A DNA stretch of 64,000 nucleotides from Nepenthes gracilis (lineage: Eukaryota; Streptophyta; Magnoliopsida; Caryophyllales; Nepenthaceae): assembly GCA_033239525.1 (NCBI GenBank), contig BSYO01000026.1, positions 5,642,001-5,706,000 on the forward strand, read 5' to 3'. Both the position numbers and the translations under genes were made by a program. This document shows, in pieces, positions 1 to 11,760 of this stretch. Position 1 is the first letter of the stretch. Each line of letters opens with the position of its first letter. The notes beneath the pieces were generated by a model. It made no database searches. It worked only from the letters and a program-made list of their open reading frames with translations, and was not told the origin of the DNA.

Positions 1-1000
1 TTTGGGGAAAGCTTATTCTGGTCGACCGTCTTACCCGTAGCCTCTATGCTTTGCAAGACCAGGTCCCCAACTTTGAATTGTTGTGCTTTGATTTTCTTGT
101 TATAATAGTGAGCAATTTGTTGTTGGTAAGCAGCTGTGCGCATCTTGGCTGGGTCGCGGGCTTCCCCTAGTAGATTTAGGTGTTCTCTAATCTTTTGGGA
201 GTTGCTGAGTGGATCGAATACTTCGACCCTTAGTCTCGTAGCAGAGATTGAAGGGTGTCTCACGAGTTAGTTCCTTTAGGGTCGTTCGGTATGACCAAAG
301 GACGAAGGGCAGCTCATCGACACAGGAGCCCCTACATCTCATAACTTGGTCTTTAGATGGTAGAGTAGCGTACAGTTGGTGATTTCAACCTGTCCATTTA
401 CTTGGGAAAAGGCTACCGAAGTGTGAACTAGTCTGATGTCCAGACTGACACAATACTTAGTAAAGTGCTTCCTCAAGAATTGGGTTCCGTTGTTAGTCAC
501 AATGACCTCGGAAACACTAAATTTGCTCACGATGCTCTGGCATATGAATTCTAGAGCGTTGTGCTCGGTGATATTGGCCAGTGGGGGACTTGAACCCATT
601 TGGTGAAGTAGTCTATACCCATGATAATGAACTTCCTTTACTTAGTCACAATGCAAAATGGATTGAGAATATCGAGTCCCGATTGTGCAAAAGGCCAAAG
701 AGCTTGGAGGGATCTCAGCTCTGCTAGTAGTTGGTGGTGGAGATTGTCATGAAGTTGATAATTCTTAAACTTCTTTACTTCTTTGCAAACTCCAAGGAGC
801 CCTTCTTTATTGTAGGCTAGTAATATCCTTGGTGTGTGACTTTGAACGCTAGGTTCTTTCTGTCAATAAGTGATCCATATATCTCGAGGTGGACATCACT
901 CAAGGCGTAATCAACCTCCTCAGGAGTAAGACACCGAAGGTACGAAGTCGAATATTCACAGTGATATAGCCGTCCGTCGACTATGGTGTACTAGTCGGCC
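1..1000 (-). pseudogene. Tat element integrase, C-terminal part, broken
   Basis: Minus-strand frames give integrase-like text in pieces. The best is 339-599, with a VTNNGTQF-type segment (the family core has DNGTQF around the second catalytic Asp) followed by S-Q-V-NGQVE (family SPQANGQVE). Further left, around 230-340, comes an ELPFVLWSYRTT-like stretch typical of the end of the plant Ty3 integrase core. The Asp of the DNG motif reads Asn here, so the catalytic triad looks damaged. Stops and frame changes separate the pieces. The enzyme would join element cDNA to host DNA; this copy is inferred inactive. Confidence 0.75.
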
Positions 1001-1366
1001 GTCTTTTGATCCACTTGGCTTCGTTCTTGTTCTCTGATAGTGCTTCATCAACCAGATACCTCTAGTATGGTGTCATCTAGTTTTCTGTCTTAGAAACTTA
1101 CATCGCTTCCTATTCCTCTTTGCTAGGAGTGCTCAAAACTTTCCTCATGTCCCTTGAATACTATTCTGGATCTTCGGTCATTGCCGCTCTGGCAAGTTGT
1201 CAGCCTTCCAGTCCTCAGTTTTGAAGAAGTGGACCAGGTTCAACTCATCAGATCTCCAAATCGCATCCTTCGCCTTGGCCAGGTATTTATCCAAGAGAGG
1301 GTTGCATGCATCGAAACTCCCGTTAATCTGATTAACGACTAGTTCTGAGTCTCTATAGATGGTCAG

Positions 1367-1663
1367 TCACTTATTTGAGCATTCTTTGGCTAATCGTAAT
1401 CCAACTAACAGGGTTTCGTACTCGACAACGTTATTGGTGGCTGAAAAATCATGTTTAAGAGAGTATTTCACCCAAAATCCATCTGGGGTCCTTAGGACCA
1501 CACCAGCACCACTGCCTGAGTTGGTGGACGATCCGTCCACATTGAGGACACATTCCAGCTCTTCTGGATGGTGCTCTGCTTCCTCAGTGGGGTGTTCATC
1601 GACGATTGGGGTCGTTGTCTCGACTACGAAGTCGGCTAGGGCTTGCCCCTTGATTACTGGCAT
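1367..1663 (-). pseudogene. Second (archaeal-type) RNase H domain of the Tat element
   Basis: The minus-strand open frame of 98 codons contains LNVDGSSTNSGSGAGVVL, followed about 30 residues later by NNVVEYETLLVGLRLAKE. These match the plant Tat additional RNase H: a first catalytic Asp in the NVDGSS strand and a Glu in the 'N-xx-EYEALL-GL-LA' helix (here NNVVEYE). The preceding VIKGQALADFVVE segment is the usual linker after the pol RNase H in this clade. The frame is open across the domain but is cut off from the reverse transcriptase part by a stop near 1665. It supports assignment to Tat rather than Athila or chromoviruses. Confidence 0.8.
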
Positions 1664-1666
1664 AGG

Positions 1667-2760
1667 TCAGAACTTGATGTTGAACTCTCTGAACTTGATG
1701 GCCCACATTACCAGCCGTTTGAAAATGTCAGGTTTTTGAAGGATGGCCTTCAGTGGTTGGTCAGTTAGAACGACCACACGATGAGCCTGGAAATATGGTC
1801 TTAGTTTGCAGGCATAGAAAATGAGTGCTAGAGCGAGTTTCTCAGCATGCGGGTAGCGGGTCTCAGCGCCGATCAACGTCTTACTCATATAGTAAACCGA
1901 CCGTTGAACGTCATCTTAGCATATAAGAACAGAGTTAAGAGCCACCTCTGATACTGTCAGGTAGAGGTATAACTCTTCTTCATCTCTAGGTGACATTAGT
2001 AATGGTGGACTGGTCAGGCATTGCCTCAACTCATCAAAGGTGGCCTAGCACTTTTCCATCCACTAGAAACCATTTAATTTTGTCCCCCTCAAAGCCTTGA
2101 AGAAAGATTGATATTTGTCGCCCGACTTTGCCAAGAAGTGGGATAGCGCTATCTGTCTTCCGATTAGCCTATGGACATCCTTGACGCTCCATGGCGGAGA
2201 CATGTTTGTGAGGGCCTTGATCTCCTTTGGGTTCGCTTCAATCCCTTGTTGAGAGACGATGAAACCTAGGAACTTCCCTGAGGACACTCCGAAAACACAT
2301 TTCGATGGGTTTAATTTCATCTAGTGTGCATGAAGTATCTCAAAGGATTCAACCAGATTGTGAATATGGTCATAGGTGGTCTTACTCTTAACGAGCATGT
2401 CGTCGACGTACACCTCTATATTGCGGCCAATCTATTTTTTGAATATCTTGTTCATGAGCCTTTGATAAGTACCGCTTGCATTCTTTAAATCGAAAAGTAT
2501 GACCTTATAACAATAGGTGCCTTGATCATCATGAATGAGGTGTGCTCTTCATCCTCTGGGTTAGTCTGAATCTGGTTGTAGCCTGAGTATGCGTCCATAA
2601 AACTCAACAGCTCGTGTCCAGAAGTCGAGTCCACCAATAAGTCGATCTTGAGTAAAGGGAAGCTATCCTTTGGGCAGGATTTGTTGACATCGATGAAATC
2701 AATGCAGTCTGTCATTTTTCATTACTTTTCTTTACCAGGACAATGTTAGAAAGCCAATTC
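1667..2760 (-). pseudogene. Reverse transcriptase and RNase H of the Tat element, broken
   Basis: Three minus-strand frames tile the region. 2485-2715 has DFIDVNKSCPKDSFPL and a FMDAYSGYNQI segment (first catalytic Asp region). 2063-2320 has MKLNPSKCVFGVSSGKFLGF (palm/thumb). 1667-1888 has the RNase H-side YPHAEKLALALIFYACKLRPYFQAH and TDQPLKAIL. The YVDD-type active-site segment should lie at about 2395-2420 in a frame broken by stops. The order and spacing are normal for Ty3 pol. Frameshifts and stops mean no complete enzyme can be made. Confidence 0.8.
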
Positions 2761-3700
2761 GGGTACTAGACTTCTTTTATATAGCAGGTGTCTAGCAGCT
2801 TTTTTACTTCTTCCCAAATGGTTACGAGCTTCTCCACGGAGTGGTTCATTCGCTTCTATCTAACTGGCTTACGGTCAGGATCGAGACCCAACTTATGGAC
2901 CATTACTCTGACCAAAATCCCAGGCATGTTAGCGGGTGTCCACGCAAAGATATCATCGTTCTTTCCCAAGATTGCTATCAGCTCGTCACGAAGGGGTCTA
3001 GTGAGTGAGCTTCCGATCTGCACACACCTCTCCAAGTCCTCCGAATTCAGTGGTATTAGGTTGATGGCCTTGTCAGATTGTGCCTGCTGTAAGGTTGCTT
3101 CATCTCAATGGTCCAGTTCTGCTGTAGGTCTTCCACCACCGCTTGGAGAAATCTGTGACATATAACATGCCCGCCCAATTACTTGGTCACCCAATACTTT
3201 ACCAATACCACACGCTGTTGAAAACTTTATTTTAAGTGCGGTATGGAGATGGTGGCTCCGAATGCTTCTAATCACAGCCAGGTCTAGGATAGCATTGTAT
3301 ATGGAGGGCAGGTCAACAATCGGAAAAGATGAGTGTATGACTCGATATTCTAGGGTACATGTCCAGGGTGACCGCCAACTGTATTATCCCTTGGACAGCC
3401 GCAAGTTCGTTGTCTAGGCTCTTTGGCAGACCAAGTTTAAAGAATACATCAAGATAAAATATATCTTTCGAGCTTCCATTATAAATGAAGACTTAGTTCA
3501 GCTAGTAGTCCACAGTATCATTTGAAATAAATGCAAATATAATAAGGGGATCAAAATGTGGGGAGATTACATGAGCCATATCACTATCACTAAAACTAAT
3601 GATATTTTCCTACATTCTTTGTTTATTGCATCCAACTTGCTGCTCATTGTGATTTGCTTGGGACTTGGGCAGTTGGGTCATTATCATGTTGACCACTTCA
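2761..3700 (-). other. Pol-gag junction of the Tat element, no clear domain
   Basis: By position this stretch should contain the protease and the N-terminal side of the reverse transcriptase. In the minus direction the right part, around 3200-3540, reads like a protease-to-RT linker, but I could not confirm a D-S/T-G active site. The plus-strand frame at 2788-3165 is taken to be a shadow of the degenerate pol sequence. Confidence 0.4.
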
Positions 3701-5223
3701 ACCGTGATCTGATTTCACGACTGGGATGGATCTAACCTTTCTCCACTGGAGGTGCCGAAACTCTACCTAGGGTTCCTAATGAACCTGGTGAGATGGCCTC
3801 TCTGGATAAGCTCCTCAATCACCCGCTAAAGTGTCTTGCAGTTCTCTGTGGTGCATCCCAGAGATCGATAAAAATCATAGTATTTCACTGGATTTCCTCC
3901 CTCTGTGTTCTTTAGTGGCTTTGACCACTTAAGAAACTTTTTACCACGGATATGTATGAGGACATTGTCCTATGTGTTGTTGAGAGGAGTCAGGTTGACT
4001 AGCCTGTACTCCTTGCGGTAGAGTGCTTCAGTCTTGTGCTGCTTCCGGTGGGGATTGTTGTCGCCACTGTTCTTCCTCTTTTCCTCGGCCGAAAAGGAGT
4101 GAGGCTAGTCTTCGATGGCCACATACGCTCAGGTGATTGCCTCTGCTTCCCGAAAGGTTTGCGGGTTTTTGTGGGCTAAATACTTGAAGAAGTCACCGTG
4201 TGTCAACGCAGAGATGAAACTGCTAAACTTTATCTCCTCAGTGAGCTTGGAAATCTTTCTGGCCTCTGCCGCAAACCGCTCCAAAAGTTTCCTTGGGTTC
4301 TCAACCTGTCTCTGCTTGATGTGGGAGAGATGATAATGTTGTTTCTCTTTCCAACGACTGAAAGTATATTGGACCCAAAAAAGATCGATGAGCTCTCAAA
4401 AACTCTGGATCGAGTTTGATCGGAGCAGATGGAGCCAGATCTGGGCATCCGCTTTATGGTGGGGAGGAAACATCGGCACAATGCTACATCTTCCAGGCCT
4501 TAGAAACTCCGATAGGTGCGGACGTGATCCAGGTGATCCATGGGATCAGTGCTCCCATCGTAAGATCCCAGTATTGGCATCTTGAACTTCACTGGCAATG
4601 GTCAGTTTAAGATCACTAGATCGATGGCATGCTCGTTGTCATCTTTAAACTCGTAGTTCCAAATCTTCTCAACTTTTGCCTCCACTCGGGAGGCATTTTC
4701 GGATCTCTTGGAATTGAGGCATGACTTCAACTCTATTCTTTCTACTGTGCAATGCTTAGTTGGCCGGTTGTTGCCGTTGGTGAATTGGATGATCTGGGAG
4801 GCTCCCTCCTGAGCTTGAGGCCGTGGCTCATCTCAAAAATATTAGGGGTTTCTTCTGTCGGGACTTTCATCTGGATCCCCATGGCCTAAGCGCCCTTCAT
4901 GTCTTGGATGTCTCTGGGCGTTAGAGGCTTCTGGTGCATGAGAGTTGCCCGACTTCATAGGCTTTTTGCCGGGCTTCTTCTTCCTCTGGCCTCCTCGTCT
5001 GGAGGCCGGAATAGGAATCGAGGAGGGTCGGGCCCCCTGCTTCTTCTTACCCTGGTAAATGCAAAGCATCTAGAGCATTCTCTTGTGGGATAGATGGATT
5101 ACCAGCTAGGTTAAGGAAAAAAGGTGCTGGTTGCCCTCCGACCAGATTACTAGCTAAGTGGTCTTGGCCGGGAGAGGTAGCATCTCCAGTGAGAGTGCTA
5201 GGTTGGGCTTTGGTGTTTTCCAT
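3700..5223 (-). pseudogene. Gag of the Tat element, broken
   Basis: A minus-strand ATG at 5223-5221 opens a frame beginning MENTKAQPST and rich in Pro, Gly and Ser, as in plant Tat gag N-termini. Downstream, around 4620-4230, pieces in different frames read like the retrotransposon gag core: a P-x-Y-DGSTDPMDHL-type segment, then MCRCFLPTIK, FESSSIFF and a QTQGNFWSGLRQR-like tail. These follow the family order. Several frameshifts and stops interrupt it. Gag would form the cytoplasmic particle that packages element RNA. Confidence 0.7.
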
Positions 5224-5280
5224 TTTGCTTGATGAAACTAGCCTTAAGGATGAAAGTGATTGGCTTTGAGCTAGCGTTCC

Positions 5281-5295
5281 CACAAACGGCGTCAA
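5281..5295 (-). promoter_or_regulatory. Primer binding site of the Tat element
   Basis: On the minus strand the 15 bases next to the proposed LTR read TTGACGCCGTTTGTG. The second Tat-type element in this window has TTGGCGCCGTCTGTG in exactly the same place (53736-53750). The match fixes the LTR edge at 5296 and shows a shared primer tRNA type, of the TGGCGCC class common in plant Tat elements. Two or three transitions separate the sites, fitting decay. Confidence 0.7.
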
Positions 5296-6296
5296 TGATA
5301 CGTCATAGATCAAAATTTCAAACAGATTTGAGTCGGGTTGTCCGTCAAATTTCGGTTCCACACATAAAGCTTCGGATCCTATATACCACAACTTCAAACA
5401 ATAGGTCAAGTGATGGCGGGATTTAATCTCATCAAAATATTTCAACGCTCATGTAATTAGTCTTCTGAAGACAAAAAGGTAGATATAGAAAATGCAAAAA
5501 TGAATGCTGGTGAGTGTTTGCAGATGAAAATTACATTCATAAAGAGAGTGGCTTTGGATGCTCATGGAGAGTAGTTTCTCTTTGTGTTGAATTCATTGGG
5601 AACTAGTACTAGAGAGAGGGAGAGAGAGAGAGAGAGAGAGTTGGGGTGCTCAAGGAGTTTGAGAGCTTCTAAGAGCTTTTGTGACCAAGAGAAGTGATTG
5701 TAGATGATTGAGAGCGTGTCTTTGGAGGGAGTTTCTGTGGCCTTTTATGGCCATGGTCCATTGGTTGTCTTTCTTATGCAGTGAGACTGGATGCTCACTT
5801 TCCGTGGGGGATCGTTACCATTTTTGGCATAGGCGTGATCGTCGGCTCTGACAGTAATGGTCAAAGAGATTGATTTTCTTTCTTCTGTGCATGGTAATTG
5901 TTAGGATTTCTTACAAATTATGCGGGGATTTTGGCACCTTCCTCCCGAGAGGTGTATTGATTCTGAAGGTGACATTTACAATGAATATTGACTTCTTGGA
6001 GATGTAAAAAATTAGGGTAGATGACCGTTGTGGCTTGAAGATGGACGTGTTGGCTAATCTGGATATGGGTCACGTTCATCCTGAGTCGTAGCAGGCTTAC
6101 TTTCTACTTCCCTGGTCAACGACATCGTTGATCGTCCAGGCAGAAATAGGCCATTGAATATTTAGGCCGATTTCTCCTTTGGTCCAGCCTGCTACTAGCG
6201 TCTCCATCACTTCCTATTCTCTTATTAAATTTACTTCACTTACCCTTGAATCTCCGCACATTACTTGATCCTGGTGTTTATGTTACTAACATAACA
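5296..6296 (-). repeat. 5' LTR of the Tat element
   Basis: The left edge is set by the primer site and starts TG on the plus strand. The right edge is set at ...ATAACA (6296), giving about 1001 bp, close to the 984-986 bp LTRs of the related element at 48.9-54.7 kb. On the minus strand a CATAAAAGG TATA-like box lies near 5742-5750, consistent with transcription leftwards into gag. A pure GA tract lies at 5611-5640. The right boundary is less certain because the partner LTR is not in the window. Confidence 0.6.
5611..5640. repeat. GA microsatellite in LTR
   Basis: About 30 bp of AG/GA dinucleotides with one GGG interruption, inside the Tat LTR. Confidence 0.95.
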
Positions 6297-8064
6297 ATAA
6301 ATATTTATAGGTTGAAGTTAGTGTGCAAACTATAGAGGAAATAATTTGGTGAGAACACATTGATAAATTATCTCAACAATATAGCTTTAATTTTCTCTTG
6401 CAAACGAGATCTTTTCACATTAAACAATTAAAGCTTTAGAACTGTAGCCATTTTTTCTCTTTTTGTATCTATCATTAATAAAAAAAAAAGTAGCATTTAT
6501 AAAGAAGGTTAAAAATAGACAGCCAATTAAAAAATAGTGCCTCAATGCACGAATATTTAATGTGCACACATTAGGTGCAAAACCACTAAGAAGAGAACTG
6601 TATCCTAGGTGTACATCAAATATAAATATTTTGAATAAAATACACTCATGTGCAACTCAAGCATACATCAGTTGCAGCCGTTATGGATAAAATGCGCTAA
6701 TATGTAGCTTAGGCACTTATTGGTCATGGCCATTTTGGGTGAACTGTACTTACACATGAATCAAGTGTGGAAACTAAAAGAATGTGCATTTGTGAATAAT
6801 ATATATGTATCTGACACTTATCTTTATTAACGCTTGATAATTCTTGAGTACATCTATTTATTTAATTACAAAATATGACAATACAAGATATTCTTAACAG
6901 TATTAAAAGACTATGCTTGAGTTGGATCCTTTGGAATTCTAAGATGAACATCAACAAGATCTTTACTACCGTGGATAGGCCTTCGACGGATCTTGCTGTT
7001 CCTGCATTACTTGATCAAATTGGTCAAAAATCTCAAAAAATTCTCCCGACTCTCACCACCATGCCTTTAAACATGTCGAGCCATCCCATGACTAGAGACA
7101 AGATCAGCTATGAGGGATCAAACTCTTACGAAGATTATTTATATCTCGAATGAATCCTAATAGAAAATCATCAAATAGATTATCCACATTTTGCGTTTTG
7201 TGTCACGGTTTTGGTCAAATGCATGTGGTGTGTCGTACTTGGATCTCTTTGATTTGAATATATCTAATTTTAAAGGATATGTAAATATTTTAAAAATATT
7301 ATCGAATTTGATTAGTTATCAAGTTGTAAATAACTAATTATATTTTAATACTTAACTAATATTATGAAGCATTGCTAGATTAGGCATATATTATGTAATC
7401 TATAACGAAAACAATGCAGAGATATTGAATAGAATGTTATTAAATGTCGAAGAATGCTAGTTAACGTGGTGGGATGGATGGCAATGGCTTGTGCAACGGA
7501 AGTTGGAAGAGGCCTTCTCTTGAAATAAAGTAGTCTCTATTTTTCTCACAATTAAACTAAAATTTAATAGTGAAGATTTTAAAATAAAAAAATAGTTATA
7601 TTTTAATTTTTTAAAAAAATATTTATATTAATTGAATATTTAATTTACAATAATAAATTTTTTAAAATTATTCTGATAATTGTTTTTATAAAATTTAAAT
7701 TTCACTTGTTGTAATAGATATTCATATGTATTAAATGAAATGTTTACCTTTAGGACTCAAAATTTAATTGATTATTCTATCGACAAAAATTCAAAATAAA
7801 TATTAGAATGTGAACTTGAAAATTATATATGGGCCAAAAGACCCCATAAATTAATGATTGAAACTACATAACCAAAATTTTACAACCAAAAGCTGTTCCA
7901 TACACCGATAATTATAAGATCTTAAATCGTACGTAAAGAAAAGTATTTATACTAAAATTATAATAATAATAAATTACAAGCCAATTGAACCGCAGAAGAA
8001 AAATCGAACATCACACTTAAACGCTAACATCATATATCATTGACTGAACAAAACTAAATCCAAA
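6297..8064. other. AT-rich intergenic spacer, nothing identified
   Basis: No convincing coding sequence. A 92-codon plus-strand frame at 6875-7153 lacks any recognised motif and could be an old retroelement scrap. The region 7560-8060 is very AT-rich. The spacer separates the Tat LTR end from the TAAAC target duplicate of the Tekay element. Confidence 0.7.
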
Positions 8065-8069
8065 TAAAC

Positions 8070-10184
8070 TGTGACGTACCATGTCCTAACTGGAGATCGG
8101 TAAGGTTCTGTCTGTAAAATGGCCGTCAAATAAAACATAAAACCTGTAAAAAATATATACACATCCATCAAAAGGCAGAAAAACGTCTAACCAACACATA
8201 ATCCACATATGCTACAATATATTTGTGACTCTAACATCATGTCTCCGGACATCATGTCGGAATAGAGAGATGCTATTAATCCCTGAAAATACTCATCACA
8301 AAAACCTGCAGAAACATTTCATGATCCAATATACCATATCCCAGCTGAAGCATATGATCACTACTATTAATGACAAAAGAATAACACATATTTATACAAT
8401 CCACATGATCTAAAAGAATCATCATCTATACTAAAAATATAAAATGCAATCCCCCAAAATATAACATTTAGCATCCCAAGCCCTAAAACTAAGCATTGAT
8501 CATTTACTCATTCTCATCGGATATGAACTCATGCTGACCATTTGAGGAGGTAATAAAACAGTAATGAGTGAGTCAAATGCTTGCAATGCACATATATAAT
8601 AAAAAATATGTAAATTTCACAATCAAATCATAATGATGCATGTAGGAAGGAATAAAGATGAATGAAAGATTATAAAACATGAATTAGAAAAGAATGATTT
8701 CATGATGTCTTTTAATTTCCTTTAGCCCTTTTTATAGTTCTTAATTCATCCAATTATACTGAAAACTTATTTTATTTGGGAACCTAGGTTAGCAAGTCTT
8801 ACTGATTGAATGAGTGATTGATCATAATTTGAATTGTATTTGCTCATACACAATCAAAAATCATCTTCTTATATTTAAGACCCATAGGCGGATCATCTAC
8901 ATATAATCCCTATAGACGGAGCCTTAGCTACACGTGACCCTTAGTAGACAACGATCTTCTACTATAATATAATAAGGCATGTCAAAATATACTATTTGAT
9001 AAACATTTCTCGGTCATAGTTCTTAATTTCTTATTTCTTTGGGAAATTTTACTCTTAAATTCATAAATTCTTCATTCCCACTCTTTTTTGGAGAATAGTT
9101 CATAAGTATTTTACTTTGTTTTCAAATATCCCTCCTTGATTATTTTTTCCATAAAACTTGTACAGATACATATTTTCATATCTTTGTGAGTTTGAGTCTT
9201 CACATAATCTTAATTTCATAAATAAATTCTTTTGGAGCTTAAAAAAATTAGAAAATTCTTACCACATTAAGCCAAGTATAACTTTAGAGCTTCCGGATGA
9301 TAAATTCTTTTACAAAATGATTCACAACATGATTTTCGAACATACAAAATTAACATGTCCATAATACATGCAATTAAATGACAATCCATCATGTTTATGA
9401 GCTAGGGTTCAACTTTCCAAGTCCATATTATACATAAATTTCAAAGCAAATGGGAGAAAACATGCGGGGCATGGGTTAGGGTTTCATTAGAGACAAACCT
9501 CACAAAATATAAAAATTTGGACACAAAATCGGTAAATTTTCATACTCAAGTCATGGGTTTCAATTATCTAAAGCCAAATCGTACACAAATCCCAAAATAA
9601 ATAGGTAAAAGTGTCCAGGCATGGGGTTAGGGTTTTCATGTACGAAAAATCACATGAATTCACCAAATCGACACATGAAATCATCAAATAATCATACTCG
9701 AGACATGGGTTTTACAAAATATATATTCAGACGGGTATCGAAAAGAAAAGTTCCAAGAAAAATGGAACAAAAAGTGCTACAAAAGAAAAAAAAGTATATG
9801 GATACACTTGCCTTGATCCGATCTATCACTTTCCTAATAGGTACTAGCTCAGAATCGGACACAAGAACCTTCATTTCTTTCTTTTCTATCTTCTCCCTCA
9901 TGTTCTCTCTCTCCTTCACATGGAATGCTGCAAAAATGCCCAAAATAAAACCCTCCCAACCTTAAATATCACAGGCCAGTGCTCCCCCATTGGTTTCAGC
10001 ATTTGCCCTGGGTGCTCATGCGCCCGGTAAGTGCCGGCCCATTAGTTTGGGCGCCCGACGGGCCTACCCTACTGATTCATCCTATGCTCCCAAAACCAAA
10101 ATTTTTCACATGAATTAAACTCAAATTTGATTGTATTAACTTAATTATCTTCTAATTACTATGTTTGATATCCGAAACCTCACA
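8070..10184 (-). repeat. 3' LTR of the Tekay element (complete, 2115 bp)
   Basis: Starts TGTGACGTACCAT on the plus strand and ends CCTCACA, followed directly by the polypurine tract. It aligns to 14864-15661 and then 23427-24720 over its whole length. On the minus strand this is U3-R-U5 reading leftwards. A GC-rich block at about 9975-10075 sits in otherwise AT-rich sequence. Open frames at 9158, 9621 and 9692 fall inside the LTR and are taken as chance. Confidence 0.93.
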
Positions 10185-10198
10185 ACTCTCCCCTATTT
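10185..10198 (-). promoter_or_regulatory. Polypurine tract of the Tekay element
   Basis: Minus-strand AAATAGGGGAGAGT lies directly against the 3' LTR. This is the expected plus-strand primer for reverse transcription. The nested element has a related tract at 19033-19045. Confidence 0.85.
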
Positions 10199-10239
10199 AG
10201 AAAATTTCGTCCCGAAATTAACGGTTCCTAAAAATCATC

Positions 10240-11722
10240 ACATACATCAAAATAATTGGGGATATTCCTCCCGGATCTCATCCTCCTTCTTCCAAGTAGC
10301 CTCCTCCATAGTGTGGCTCCTCCATAGGACTTTGACTAAAAGGATCATTTTCGTTCAAAGTACTTGGTCCCTATGGTCCAAAATCTGCACGAGCTCCTCG
10401 ACATATGACAAATCTTCACTGATCAATAGAGGCTTATAATCGATGACATGAGTAGGATAATAGACATACTTTCGAAGTAATGATACATGGAAAACAACAT
10501 GCATTTCTCCTAAAATCGTGCCTCTCCTAAAATGGCAAGGCCAAATGATAGGCCACCTACCCCACTTTCTCCAAAATTTCGAATGGGCCAATAAAACTCG
10601 GTTTCAACTTCCCTTTGAGTCCAAATCTGGATACGTCCTTCAATGGCGACACCTTCAAAAAGATAAAGTCTTCGACTTCAAATTTCAGCTTTGATCTTCT
10701 CCAATCGGTATAACTTTTCTATCGGCTTTGGGCTTCCTTCAACTTCTCATGGATTAATCTGATCTTATCGGATGTTTCCTTAACAATCTCCAACCTCATA
10801 AGTTGTCTATCACCCATCTCCTTCTAATGAATCAGAGATCGGAACTTTCTATCATATAAGGCTTTGAAAGGGGCTATTCCATTACTTGTCCTGATAATTA
10901 TTATTATATGCGAACTCCACTAATGCTAGATGATCATCCCAATTGCCTTTTAGCTCTATTACCGCAGCCCATAATATGTCCTCCAAAATTTAAATAGTTC
11001 ATCTAGACTGTTCATCATTCTACAGGTGATAAGTTGTACTGAATTTTAGATCCATCCCCAACTCACAGTGCAAACTTTTCTAAAATTTTGAGACAAATCT
11101 TGGGTGTCGATCTAACATGATTGTTGCTGGGATTCCATGCAATCTTACTATTTTATTAATATACATCTGAGTTAATCAATCTCTCGAATAAGTCATTCGA
11201 ATGGCTAGAAAGTGCGCTGATTTAGTGAGTCAGGTTGACAATCACCTAAATGGCATCATGATTCCTAGGTGTCCTTAACAATCCCGACACGAAGTCCATG
11301 GATATATCTTCCCATTCCCAATTAGAAATAGCCAATGGTTGTTAAAGATTGGATGACTTCTTCCGCTCGGCCTTCAAATACTGACAGATCAAACATCTCC
11401 CCACAAAGGCCATAATTTTTCTTCTCATATTCCTTCACAAAATATTTTTTTTCAGATTTTGATATATTTTATTAATCTCTGGATAGATTGTGTACTTGGA
11501 CCGATGAGCTTCCTTCATAATTTTCTCCTTCAATTTTCCAATATTGGGTACACATATCTGATCCCGGAACCTCAAAACTCTATCTACTCGAATACTAAAA
11601 TTAACTCTAGAGTCTTGGTTTAAATTTCCAGCAACATCAACTAAGAACGGGTCACTTATCTGATCTTCCTTAATCTGATTCAATATCTCCGCTTGGATAA
11701 AAAATGCAACAAAATCATCCAA
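10240..11722 (-). pseudogene. Integrase with chromodomain-like tail, Tekay element
   Basis: Minus-strand frames in order. 11435-11722 has the linker and zinc-binding N-terminal region (EKIMKEAHRSKYTIYPEINKIYQNLK; the family reads H-S-x-Y-x-IHPG-x-KMYxDLK). Then comes the core, with pieces reading like MSMDFVSGL, HGIPATIMLD and EFAYNN around 11300-10880. Last is the C-terminal domain, including 10355-10591 (GEMHVVFHVSLLRKYV, VEELVQILDHRDQVL), ending with a VEEATWEE-type chromodomain end near 10300. Several stops interrupt it. The chromodomain in this clade is thought to steer insertion toward heterochromatin. Confidence 0.82.
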
Positions 11723-11760
11723 TTTTCTTGGGTATATATTTGGATATCACAATGCTTCAT

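Larger units (their letters stand above)
1..6296 (-). mobile_element. Tat-lineage Ty3/gypsy LTR retrotransposon, degenerate, left end outside window
   Basis: Read on the minus strand, the order is LTR (right), primer binding site, gag, reverse transcriptase, RNase H, a second RNase H-like domain, and integrase running off the left edge. A second RNase H after the pol RNase H is a hallmark of the plant Tat clade (Ogre/Retand relatives). Frames are interrupted by many stops and small indels, so the copy is not autonomous. The right end is proposed at the CA at 6296, and the LTR would begin on the minus strand with TGTTATG. The second LTR and target duplication cannot be checked because the element leaves the window. 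Confidence 0.85.

Noticed and set aside
6875..7153. 92-codon plus-strand frame
   Set aside because: No motif, no gene signals around it, and composition like random AT-rich DNA with retroelement scraps.
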